64,000 nucleotides of DNA, taken from the NCBI RefSeq assembly GCF_042100115.1, contig NC_091272.1, forward strand, positions 6,200,001-6,264,000, given 5' to 3'. Shown piece by piece: positions 34,968-43,516 of the stretch. The translations under genes were made by a program, and so were the position numbers. The notes under the pieces were generated by a model, which saw only the letters and a program-made list of their open reading frames with translations, was not told where the DNA came from and did not search any database. This DNA is from Alternaria dauci (lineage: Eukaryota > Ascomycota > Dothideomycetes > Pleosporales > Pleosporaceae). Within the stretch, counting starts at the first letter, position 1. Each line of letters opens with the position of its first letter.

Positions 34968-35540
34968 ATGCCATCATTCGATTTTCTCCTCCGAAGAGCG
35001 TCCAAAGATCGAATTGAGATACGTCGCGAACTCGTGCGTTGCCTTCGACATGCCCACGACGATCCCACCCTGTCACCCCAGGTCTTCGATGCTTGGATGG
35101 CTCGTCTCTTCCCGAATCAGCGCGCTCTCGTGAGAAGGGAAGTGGAAGAGATGCTTCCAGTGAGCTGGCCACATGCAGTACGGTTTCCCAACATCATTGA
35201 GCTCATTCAGTGGATGCGGACACGGAGCGACCTTGATCTCACGAATGACTCGCCTCATCCAAACTCGGATGCTGAACAAGTTGCGGAGGGTTCGGAGGAA
35301 GCTGACGACAATGAACCACATGACGTGCACGATCATGCCCTGGTCGACCAGTTGGAAAATGCAGTGGAGGACGTTTTGATACAGGGGGATGACCAGCCTG
35401 CTCAACATGCTGGTGAAGATCGGAGTCTAGCGGTGTTGTTGACTTTGGTCATTTTGGTGTTGACTCTACCCCCCTTGGAGTTGCTGCGGGTGCTGATGCT
35501 CATCTTCGTGTTGCTATGCCACTTCTCGCACCATCAGTAG
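34968..35540 (+). CDS. Small lineage-restricted protein with hydrophobic C-terminal tail
   Basis: 190 residues from the ATG at 34,968 (context ATCAAAAATG). An in-frame ATG at 34,803 would add 55 low-complexity residues and has a poorer context. The N-terminal part is basic and helical (LLRRASKDRIEIRRELVRCLRHAHDDP, WMARLFPNQRALVRREVEEMLP). The middle is acidic (SEEADDNEPHDVHDHALVDQLENAVEDVL). The last about 35 residues are strongly hydrophobic, like a tail anchor. No family is recognised. It is the first of three small same-strand genes. Confidence 0.6.
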   Translation: MPSFDFLLRRASKDRIEIRRELVRCLRHAHDDPTLSPQVFDAWMARLFPNQRALVRREVEEMLPVSWPHAVRFPNIIELIQWMRTRSDLDLTNDSPHPNSDAEQVAEGSEEADDNEPHDVHDHALVDQLENAVEDVLIQGDDQPAQHAGEDRSLAVLLTLVILVLTLPPLELLRVLMLIFVLLCHFSHHQ

Positions 35541-35559
35541 GTCATGGTTTGATGGAAAT

Positions 35560-35643
35560 GTGCTTTCAAGATTCTTCTAGATTTGCTTCCAAAGTGTTCG
35601 CGTGCTTTCAAGGTTGTTGTAGACTTGCTTTTACGGCGTTGAA
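35560..35643 (+). repeat. Two-copy 42-bp direct repeat in 3' flank
   Basis: Units start GTGCTTTCAAG at 35,560 and 35,602, each followed by a TTGTAGA/TCTAGA-like word and TTGCTT. A third, weaker relative (GCTTGTTTTCAAAGTGTTCATGTG, about 36,353-36,376) lies behind the next gene, which suggests duplication of a gene-plus-flank block. Confidence 0.6.
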
Positions 35644-35724
35644 TTCCTTTCTTGTCCTTACAAACATACAAACTGTACAAAATAGATACATATAAGTAGT
35701 TCAGAGTCCACCTTCTAATTGAAT

Positions 35725-35727
<3 letters not shown>

Positions 35728-35759
<32 letters not shown>
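35728..35759. repeat. (AC)16 dinucleotide microsatellite
   Basis: Sixteen uninterrupted AC units are followed by TCACTCACACA. They lie about 65 bp upstream of the start codon at 35,825, in the promoter or leader of that gene. Confidence 0.95.
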
Positions 35760-35762
<3 letters not shown>

Positions 35763-35824
35763 TCACACATAAAACCCTACCTCTCTACTTTGAACCTACC
35801 CAGAGATCGTTTCAGCTATCGATC

Positions 35825-36217
35825 ATGCCTAGCAACGCTTCCAACAGCACGACCTCCAACCGTGATGCGTCTCCGATAAACCACCGTACCATACCAAAGT
35901 CCCAGATGAACTACGAAAACGACCGCGATGACATTGAGACATTCTTCACTGATCGTGCCAGGAAGATGATCGAGTACGCGGAGCGAGATAAGAATCTGGA
36001 ATCGAAAGAAGAGGCCGATAACTTCTTCAAGAGGATCCGCGGTTTCACAGAGACACACAATCACTGGATGGAAAAACGGAACACTCTCGTTGAACAGGAG
36101 AGCGAGGATTTGAAGAAAGAGTTGATGGAGGAATTCGAGCAGCTGGTACATATTGCCGAGGGGAATGGCGTGGTCTTTAGTCGCGAGAAGGACAGTGAGA
36201 CTGGCTCTAAATGCTGA
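35825..36217 (+). CDS. Small coiled-coil protein, paralogue A
   Basis: Single exon, 130 residues, ATG at 35,825. An Asn/Ser-rich start (MPSNASNSTTSN) is followed by a highly charged helical region (about 30-115) likely to form a coiled coil (IETFFTDRARKMIEYAERDKNLESKEE; EKRNTLVEQESEDLKKELMEEFEQLV). The last segment aligns with residues of the next gene (EKHKELVDAENEEVRERLMGEMREIM), so the two are paralogues. No signal peptide or known domain is seen. The function is unknown; the distribution is probably narrow. Confidence 0.65.
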   Translation: MPSNASNSTTSNRDASPINHRTIPKSQMNYENDRDDIETFFTDRARKMIEYAERDKNLESKEEADNFFKRIRGFTETHNHWMEKRNTLVEQESEDLKKELMEEFEQLVHIAEGNGVVFSREKDSETGSKC

Positions 36218-36507
36218 ACAATGAGTGCGCATCAAGTCTACCACGCGCAGTAGAATTCTGATAGGTGCAAATGAAAACTCTTGAGCTTCTTTGAAAGTTC
36301 AACTGGCTACTTTACGACTGACATGGTATCTAGACTTTGTGGTTTGACTTAGGCTTGTTTTCAAAGTGTTCATGTGATCCTCTATGCTTATGACCACAGA
36401 TGATAGACAAACAATACGTGATATATATATAGACTTCTCAGTACTGGCCGTCTACTGCTATAAAACCTCACTGAGTTTCTACCGTACCCAAGTATTCTAC
36501 ATCCAGC

Positions 36508-37044
36508 ATGTCTAACAACCCTTCAAACAACAGCCTTACTGGTAGTACCATCCCTCTAGGCAATCCTGGCGATACTCCAGAACCCACTACAACCTCCGAA
36601 GAACATCCAGCTGGTAGTTCCGCCCCTCTAAACAACCTTGGCGATACACAAGAGCCCCCTTCACACAATAACAATCTGGCTAGCAGCTCCATCCCTCTAG
36701 GCAATCCCGGCAATACTCCAGTACCTCCCCCAATCTTCGAAGAACACCGCATAATCACTCAAGCCAACCTCAACCACCTGAAAAACGGAACTTCAGCATT
36801 GCAGCGCCACCTTGCCAGGATGTCAGGCAGAATTTCACAAATAGAGAGCGCCCCCGCCGCCGCTGAAGCAACCGTTGCACCCTTGAGAACCCGTTTAGAT
36901 CAACTCAGCAGTCAAGTAACGAATTATTATGCAATTCTCGAAGCTTTGGAGGAGAAGCACAAGGAACTCGTGGATGCAGAGAACGAGGAGGTGAGGGAGA
37001 GGCTGATGGGTGAGATGAGAGAAATCATGCAACGACCACGGTAA
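36508..37044 (+). CDS. Small coiled-coil protein, paralogue B with N-terminal repeats
   Basis: Single exon, 178 residues, ATG at 36,508, with the same Asn/Ser-rich start (MSNNPSNNS) as the preceding gene. Residues about 11-75 are three degenerate copies of a 22-26-residue repeat (GSTIPLGNPGDTPEPTT; GSSAPLNNLGDTQEPPS; SSSIPLGNPGNTPVPPP). From residue 80 a long helix with Leu spacing (LNHLKNGTSALQRHLARMSGRISQIE ... RLDQLSSQVTNYYAILEALEEKHKEL) predicts a coiled coil, ending in the segment shared with paralogue A. No known domain. Confidence 0.65.
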   Translation: MSNNPSNNSLTGSTIPLGNPGDTPEPTTTSEEHPAGSSAPLNNLGDTQEPPSHNNNLASSSIPLGNPGNTPVPPPIFEEHRIITQANLNHLKNGTSALQRHLARMSGRISQIESAPAAAEATVAPLRTRLDQLSSQVTNYYAILEALEEKHKELVDAENEEVRERLMGEMREIMQRPR

Positions 37045-37496
37045 ATAATCACTACATGTTGGTCATCAGGACGAAGAGGCAATGCAGCTCGAGATCACTG
37101 TGCGTAAAGACCAGCGCTTGATGGCTGAAGATGTAGAGGTAGCAAACCGTCAGCGCGTAGCACCAGGATAGTGTTGGCATATGATACTTAGGAGCCCGCT
37201 TGCCTATGAGAAAGACGGCTCTTCTATTCGACTCGTAAGTCAAAGTAGCACACACCCTGACGGATGCACCAGTCTCTAGCCTCAACAGTTGGAAAACCTA
37301 GCGAATGCCTTGAGAGTCAATGTCTTGGGTGCATCTCATAACAATAAACATCGCCATACGTGTCTAGCAATCACAACAAGAAGATGAAAAGGCTAAGAAG
37401 CAGTTGAATTGAAGTGAATAAACTGTGCGAATGCTAGGGATGAAACGAAGACAGTAAGCCATGCGTGTACAGGAGACATGAATCGAAAGTAACGAA
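37045..37496. other. Short intergenic region
   Basis: This region lies between convergent small genes. Nothing is recognised apart from presumed 3' UTRs. Confidence 0.35.
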
Positions 37497-37664
37497 CTAT
37501 TTTGGACAAGAACAAGAACATTCGTTGCAAACACCGGCGGTGATACACAGCGCCTTCTTGAAAGAAGTGTAACAGTACGGACGGCCGCATACAGGGTCCC
37601 AGGAACCCTCATAGTAGTAGTAATCGCTCGGGTCGCAATCATCATCGGAGTCATTGGTAGCCAT
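37497..37664 (-). CDS. Cys-rich 55-codon frame, in frame behind the BYS1-protein stop
   Basis: An ATG at 37,664 opens 55 codons with eight cysteines, ending in CNECSCSCPK. It lies in the same frame as the upstream BYS1-domain gene: after that gene's TAG (37,679-37,677) come four sense codons (Lys-Leu-Pro-Arg), then this ATG. The Asp-rich, Cys-rich composition continues that of the preceding protein. It could be a C-terminal extension reached by stop readthrough, an exon reached by alternative splicing, the remains of a longer gene cut by a nonsense mutation, or a separate small peptide. Without its own signal peptide, a separate secreted peptide is unlikely. Confidence 0.45.
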   Translation of the reverse strand: MATNDSDDDCDPSDYYYYEGSWDPVCGRPYCYTSFKKALCITAGVCNECSCSCPK

Positions 37665-37676
37665 ACGTGGTAACTT

Positions 37677-39353
37677 CTAGTACTTGCTGTCGTCGTGATC
37701 TAGTAGCCACTGGATGCATTCGTCATAGTCGGTCATGAAAGCGACGTCCACTCCGAACTTGGCTTTGGTAGCGGAGGCCAGAGTCGACTGGATTAAGTCG
37801 CACTTCTCGGAGTAGAGGTCGCAGAGTTCAGCCATGCAGACGCCGTAGTTGTCGTTGTTATCATCGATGACGTTAAATTCTTCGCAATCGTCATTTGATT
37901 CCTCACTAACCCAGTCCTCATAACGTTCACCCAGCGACGTGAGAGAGGATGTGAGGACGTCTTTGATATCATCACAGGAGACTCCATCGAGTATGGGGTC
38001 GCAAAGGGCCCACAAGCAGATCTTGTAAGATTCGGGTTCGACAAGACTGGGCTCAAGGTCGTTGGGTGAAGGCAGAATATCCTGGTCTGTATCGATGGGT
38101 TGGCAGTCGCCAGTGACATTGATGAAGTCTTTGCAGGTTTCGGGGTCAGATATGCACTGGCAGAGGGGGGCTCGAGGGGCTTTTGGAGCATCGATGGCGG
38201 GATACAGCTCCTTCAGTTCCTCTTTGATCTCCTCACATGGGAAGCCCATCAGTAGCGTTGCATACTGAGGGTCGCAGATCTTGGGAAATATTGTGCGAGC
38301 GTAAGACTCCATCTTCGATTCGTCGCAAGCTCCAATTCCAGGATGATACTTCCGGACAACGTCACAAAGTGCGAGGTTTGCTCTATGCTGTGGCGTGAAC
38401 TTGTCTGGGGTAGACCGAGGGACTGCGGCGGCGCGGCGTCTTGCTGGGTAGACAACTCTGGAGAGACATGGGCTGAGCACCAATGCCTTATCGCATTCTG
38501 AGCAGTCGGTCCGGACGTCGTAAGGTGGCGTGAACAGACGCAAACTGGAGGCGGAAGACGTGGTGGAGGCGTCTTTGGTCGACGAGAATGTTTCGATAGG
38601 CAACGTGTGGACTTGTCCTGACGACGTAGAAGGTACGGAAGAATCGTCAGTAGGTTTTGCGACTGAGGATTCAGCAGCAGCCTCAGAAGCAGGCGGGGCG
38701 GTATATTCACCGGTAAACGCCATCGTATAGGTAAACTTGAGTGTTAAGCCATCGCTCTCTTCCTCGTAGTCAGTGTCTGAATCAGAATCGGTGTCTGTAG
38801 CAACTTGAAGGTCGCCTTCCTGAGCTTCAGGAAGGACATGATGGTAGTTGTAACACGCCTTGACTTGTTCCAGAGGTGTTGGGTCCTTCTCCGGCGTTGA
38901 GCGTGGTGAGGTATCGCACAACACTAGCTCGACGTCATCGGTGGCAGTACACTGATGGGTCTGGACGCTCGCAGAGTCGTACTGGGCGTTGCAGCTATGG
39001 AAAGCGAGGTTGTCTTTGAATGCGTCTCCTCGAACTGGGGACAGATTGACCCAGATCTTGCTGTCATCGTTGCCGTCGACAGCGTAAGCAAAGTCGATCT
39101 CATCGGCGAAGTTGAGGATACCATCTGACTTGGTGGATATCTTGATGGCGACACCGGGGTTAACAATAGAACCATGACGCCATGGCTCCTGGTATTGACC
39201 ACCAGGTTTGAGTGGGACGTTGTCGGTATGGGATGAGCTGAGGACTTGAGGTACAGACCAGACGTAGACGTTGTAGGAGCAGTGGTTGGTGACAATGGCC
39301 CTAGCCTGAGCCAAGGCCACGAAGGTGAGGATGGGAAGGGCAGGTCCAAGCAT
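37677..39353 (-). CDS. Secreted BYS1-domain (thaumatin-like) Cys-rich protein
   Basis: Single exon, 558 residues from the ATG at 39,353, the first that gives a signal peptide (MLGPALPILTFVALAQARA). The mature N-terminus (IVTNHCSYNVYVWSVPQ ... PLKPGGQYQEPWRHGS ... GVAIKIS) matches the BYS1/Blastomyces yeast-phase domain, a thaumatin-like secreted beta fold. An acidic Thr/Ser-rich linker follows, then a Cys-rich C-terminal half (about 14 Cys, for example CQCISDPETCKDFINVTGDC, CEEIKEELKELYP). The long Cys-rich extension is not typical of short BYS1 proteins. A surface, wall or host-interaction role is possible but unproven. The frame remains open beyond its TAG (see 37,497-37,664). Confidence 0.8.
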   Translation of the reverse strand: MLGPALPILTFVALAQARAIVTNHCSYNVYVWSVPQVLSSSHTDNVPLKPGGQYQEPWRHGSIVNPGVAIKISTKSDGILNFADEIDFAYAVDGNDDSKIWVNLSPVRGDAFKDNLAFHSCNAQYDSASVQTHQCTATDDVELVLCDTSPRSTPEKDPTPLEQVKACYNYHHVLPEAQEGDLQVATDTDSDSDTDYEEESDGLTLKFTYTMAFTGEYTAPPASEAAAESSVAKPTDDSSVPSTSSGQVHTLPIETFSSTKDASTTSSASSLRLFTPPYDVRTDCSECDKALVLSPCLSRVVYPARRRAAAVPRSTPDKFTPQHRANLALCDVVRKYHPGIGACDESKMESYARTIFPKICDPQYATLLMGFPCEEIKEELKELYPAIDAPKAPRAPLCQCISDPETCKDFINVTGDCQPIDTDQDILPSPNDLEPSLVEPESYKICLWALCDPILDGVSCDDIKDVLTSSLTSLGERYEDWVSEESNDDCEEFNVIDDNNDNYGVCMAELCDLYSEKCDLIQSTLASATKAKFGVDVAFMTDYDECIQWLLDHDDSKY

Positions 39354-40336
39354 GGTGTTTGGGAGGTGTAGCGTGAGAGTTGATCTGGAGTGGTGGCAGT
39401 AGAAAGCACACTTTTCGAGTGGATTGGAGAAGAAAGGTGGGCTTGGGGGTGAGAGATGGGCTTTTATGGCCACTTGAGAGGAGATGGCATTGTTTTCATG
39501 ACGACGCTGGCAGTCAAGAAGATGCTCGTTGCTGCCGCAACGTGGAGCGTCTTGGGGAGGAGCATCGGATGCGTTGGAAGGCAGCACCAAGGTGCTACTT
39601 GACGTTCGAGCCCATTTGGAACACTGGGTTCTCGGAAAGACTAGGGAAAATGTTGAAGCGACATTTAGGAAAACCCCAGCTACAGGAAGTAGTCCGTGGA
39701 TGTTGGCGGCGTGGAATTGTGTTCTTCAGGGCCTGTTGTGCTTTCCCTTATAGCCAGAAGTGCTGTCACTGTTTTGCATGACATGTTTCCTGAAGAAGTA
39801 AAGCGGACAGAGTACTATGGCTTTCATGTTTAGCATGACGTACGGGCAGAGCTTAGAAGAGAAAGTAAAATGGGCAGCCTGAAGTCGCTCGTGGAACGGT
39901 CTACATGGGTCATCAGTGACTGCTGAATACCAGTACACAACGGATACGCCCGTCTTGTTGCAAGGATAATCCGAGAAGTTGCTTTCCATTCAACTCTACC
40001 ATAGTATGGTGGATGCTGTGATGCAGCTACGGTGTTGACGCGAACAGTCGCGTGTGGTGATGGAAGGGAAGGTGCTTAGTAAGCCCCACTTTCCACCCAG
40101 CATGAAGCACTCCGGCTAGCGTCCTGGACACCTGAGGCGCGAATGAAACACTGCAAACCTCAGCATCAGCGAGTACACAATAAGAAGATGGTGGCCCCGT
40201 GTACTTGCCGCGCAAGTTGCGCCTTCTCACATATCTCTTTTTTTGCTCCTGGGTAGCATTATTGCAATAGTCTTTGTAGAACGCCAGATTCGCGTCCAAG
40301 CCTCGAATACGCGCCCGACGCGCCCCACCACCCGCC
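39354..40336. other. Divergent intergenic region
   Basis: About 980 bp lie between the BYS1-protein gene (minus) and the SDR gene (plus), containing both promoters. No coding frame or RNA gene is convincing. Confidence 0.4.
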
Positions 40337-41571
40337 ATGATCCAACAACCCTCCTGTATCGAAATGCCAGCCATGTCTTCCGCAATGAAAGAAGTGCCCG
40401 TTCAACTGCCAAAAAGCTTCGACCGACCAGACGAGCCATGGCACCATTACCTCAACATCGACATGATATGGTATGTCCTCGGATACACGCTCTTCCATCC
40501 GTTCGTATCATGGGTTGTGGTACTGTGCCTGCGAGCGCAGTATACGCCCTATGAGAACATTGAGATGCGCATTGCAATGGCTTGGGCTATGCTCATGACG
40601 GTCAACGGCATCTTCGGGCTCATCAGCGACCGGATCGCATGGGGATCACCGCGTGAGGTGGACCTGGAGGAAGAGGTTATCGTTATCACGGGCGGTGTCG
40701 ACGGACTTGGTGGATTGCTTGCGGAAACGTATGGAATGCGCAACGCGAACATTGCCGTCTTGGATACGAAAGAGGTCGACGAAGATGAAGCAGAGAACAA
40801 GGGAGTGGTCTACTACAAGTGCGACGTTAGCGACGCGAAGCAAGTGGAAGCTGCAGCAGCCAAGATTGTCGAAGACGTGAGTATTATTCTCTATATGTAA
40901 TCGTACTCTGCTAACGGTCGCAGCTCGGTGCTCCTACTATCTTGATCAACAACGCTGGCATCGTGCAGACCAAGTCCATTCTCGACTCGACCGCTGAAGA
41001 TGTTGAACGGTATGCATATTCTGGAATGGTTCTTGCGCCTTTCTAACACTCTTGCAGCACTTTCCGTGTCAACACACTAGCACACTTTACAACCCTCCGC
41101 ACCTTCGTCCCGCATATGCTGAGAGAAGGCCGCGGCACCATTGTGACCGTCTCCTCCGTCCTTGGCCACCTCGGTGCAGCCAATCTATCCGCGTACACGG
41201 CCTCCAAAGCAGCACTTCTTGCACTGCACCAGTCTCTACGCGCAGAACTTGCACAGAATCCCGACGCGAGGGACATTAGGACGATTCTAGTACAACCTGG
41301 TCAAATGGGCACTACAATGTTTGACGGCCTCAAGACTCCAAGCAACTTTCTGGCACCGGTTGTCACGCCAGCCGATATCGGCAAGGATATCATACGGTTG
41401 ATTGAAAGGGGGGAGAGCGGGGAGATTGCGCTTCCTCTGTACTCGAAATACATCCAGATCCTTGGGGTATTGCCTGTTGGCGTACAGCATCTTGTGCGGA
41501 AGTGGAGCGCAATGGACAAAGCGGTGGGCAAGATGAGCGAGGCGCGACAGGGATTGGCCGAAAAGAGGTGA
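40337..41571 (+). CDS. Membrane-bound short-chain dehydrogenase/reductase
   Basis: Three exons, 40337..40876, 40924..41009 and 41058..41571, with 47- and 48-nt introns (CTAAC branch sites) give 379 residues. Two N-terminal hydrophobic helices (about 43-65 and 79-97) anchor it, probably to ER or lipid-droplet membrane. The Rossmann fold follows: VIVITGGVDGLGG (a TGxxxGxG variant, about 114-126), cofactor-selecting Asp in AVLDTKEVD, LINNAGIV, VSSVLGHLG and catalytic YTASK. The layout resembles the SDR16C/17-beta-HSD11/RDH10 group, which reduces or oxidises lipids, steroids or retinoids. The acidic residue after the second beta strand suggests NAD(H). The substrate is unknown. Confidence 0.88.
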
Positions 41572-42010
41572 TCGGCCTACCAGAAGCCACTCTCCAATGG
41601 CTTCAGGAGCAGATGCACTCGAATATTGTACAATATACGCTGTAACGATGCATGTGACTTGTCATTATGCGACTCTGGTTTCCCTGGTGTTTCAAACGTC
41701 CTAACACACCTCCTGCAGCATCTGCCTGCTACGGCCCGTGTTTGGATAGCACGTCCAACTACATCATTACATGGAATAGTCGATTTGGTGTTCGCATGTG
41801 AACGACGGTTTGCGGGGACCGCTAGCGCCGTAGGGCTGATATTAGCGAGCGCTCGCACATCTCGCCGTATGGATTTCGCGGCGACGACGACGACATCATC
41901 AACACAACATAAAAACGTAAGACGATGTCCAGTACTATGTGCTGTGAAGACAATGCACACGCGACAGGCTCTAATTGACTAGCAGAATTTTTGAACATCA
42001 AACCGAAGCC
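41572..42010. promoter_or_regulatory. SDR 3' flank and RPL6 promoter
   Basis: This 439-bp region ends in a CAACACAACATAAAAACG leader typical of strongly expressed fungal genes. A TAGGG-type telobox core near 41,831 could be a ribosomal-protein promoter element, but the match is short. Confidence 0.35.
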
Positions 42011-42655
42011 ATGGCCGACCAGAAAGCATCCAAGTACTACGCCGCCGAGGAGGAGGCGCAGATGAAGAAGGTATGCGCAATTACCGCGGCGAATCTTGAA
42101 CTACGGAAAAGACGCGTAAAAGTGGTTGTGGAGGTTTGGCGGAGTGTGAGCTAACAGGTCAATTCACAGGCGCGCAAGACGGCACACCCCACCAAATACC
42201 GCGAGTCGCTCACCCCCGGAACCGTCCTCATCCTCCTCTCCGGTCGATTCCGCGGCAAGCGCGTCGTGCTCCTGCGCCAGCTCGAACAGGGCGTCCTCCT
42301 TATTACTGGCCCCTTCAAGTCCAACGGTGTGCCTCTCCGTCGCGTCAACCACCGCTACGTCATCGCTACTTCGACCGTTGTCGACATCGCTGGTCTGGAC
42401 GAGGAGGTTGTCGCACGCGTAAGCAAAGACGAGTACTGGGCGCGCGAGAAGAAGGACGGCAAGGGCGAAGACGACTTCTTCAAGGACGGCGAGACACCCA
42501 CCAAGAAGGAGACGGATCCCCAGCGGATAGAAGACCAGAAGAAGGTGGACAAGGCGCTCATGGCCAACATCAAGAGGACCCCTGACCTGGAGTCCTACCT
42601 CGGCGCTAGCTTCAGCCTGAGGAGCAACGAGAAGCCCCACGAGATGGTCTTTTAG
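42011..42655 (+). CDS. RPL6: 60S ribosomal protein L6 (eL6)
   Basis: Two exons, 42011..42070 and 42170..42655, with a 99-nt intron (GTATGC, GCTAAC, CACAG) give 181 residues, near the 176 of yeast. The intron directly behind a short first exon is common in fungal ribosomal-protein genes. Motifs are unmistakable: [54 protein letters not shown] and the C-terminal [18 protein letters not shown]. The protein is part of the large cytosolic ribosomal subunit. Confidence 0.97.
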
Positions 42656-43099
42656 GCGTCTACGCAGGGGGACGGGACGAAGAACGACACGAAAACTTGC
42701 GGCAACGGTCCGACGGGGGACGACGGTTCGGACGAGGATGAGCACCCGGACGCTACGAGCGATACGGTACGATTTCATATGTAGATGAGATACCCATGAA
42801 CCAATTCACAGCACCAACTCTATCCTGCTCGCATCTGCGCTACGAACACCTGCAACAATCCTGGCCATCTCCTTTTTGTTGTCATTCTCTGAACATCGCG
42901 ATCGGTATAGATTGTCGATTTACTGGTGTGTACTTGGATACTGACTTTCTGTAGTTCCGTGCAATGCAAACGTTCTTTCCCTTGCTGGACGCCTTGATGA
43001 ATCACGCACCTGACGTCGCATGTACGGTGTATTGATCCTTGAACCAGCATCACATTAGTAGCTACTGCATGTGTCTTTGTGGCATTGTCCGGATGGTGA
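42656..43099. other. Intergenic region
   Basis: This holds the RPL6 3' flank. A minus-strand ATG frame (43,386-42,820) has no domain signal and overlaps the P450 relic on the other strand, so I do not accept it. Confidence 0.35.
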
Positions 43100-43480
43100 C
43101 GACTCGGCCGCGAAGTATCACTTTCGCTCATCGAGATTGCAAGAGTCTTTAATGCGCCGCTACTTGCAGACTCACAGCCCAGTGTAGAGATTAAGAAACT
43201 CTGCAAGAAATACGTTCTCGAAGCCCTCCGTCTCACACTTGCCACTGGCTTCCTCCGTATTCCGAACATCTTTCTCACTACCAGTGGCTGGCGACATGCG
43301 GAGGGTATCTCAAAGGGCCACGAACTCATCCTATACGTAGCAACTGCATTCTGCGACCCTGAAATCTTCCCAGATATTGACACCATCGACCCGGATCCGC
43401 CTCAAGAGCTTTATCTACCCATTCGGTAGGTCACACTACACTTCGATGCACACTGACAAGTTGGCGGTCTGTGGAAAAGT
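43100..43480 (+). pseudogene. Relic of a cytochrome P450 domain (fatty-acid dioxygenase/Ppo-like)
   Basis: An open stretch from 43,100 to a TAG at 43,427 lacks any start codon but encodes a P450 C-terminal block. It has YVLEALRL (ExxR helix), GFLRIPNIF, EGISKGHELILYVATAFCDPEIFPD, then PPQELYLPIR. Just before the stop, the overlapping +1 frame reads YPFGRSHYTSMH, in the position of the heme-binding FGxGxHxC loop but without the Cys ligand. The wording resembles the P450 half of psi-factor oxygenases/linoleate diol synthases more than ordinary CYPs (inference). A missing 5' part, a frameshift and the absent heme Cys make it a non-functional fragment. Confidence 0.55.
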
Positions 43481-43516
43481 CAGCATACATGGGCTCTCAG
43501 GCTTGATACTTGAAAC

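Noticed and set aside
42820..43386. 188-codon minus-strand ATG frame downstream of RPL6
   Set aside because: It overlaps the P450 relic, whose plus-strand sequence carries clear family motifs; the minus frame has none.
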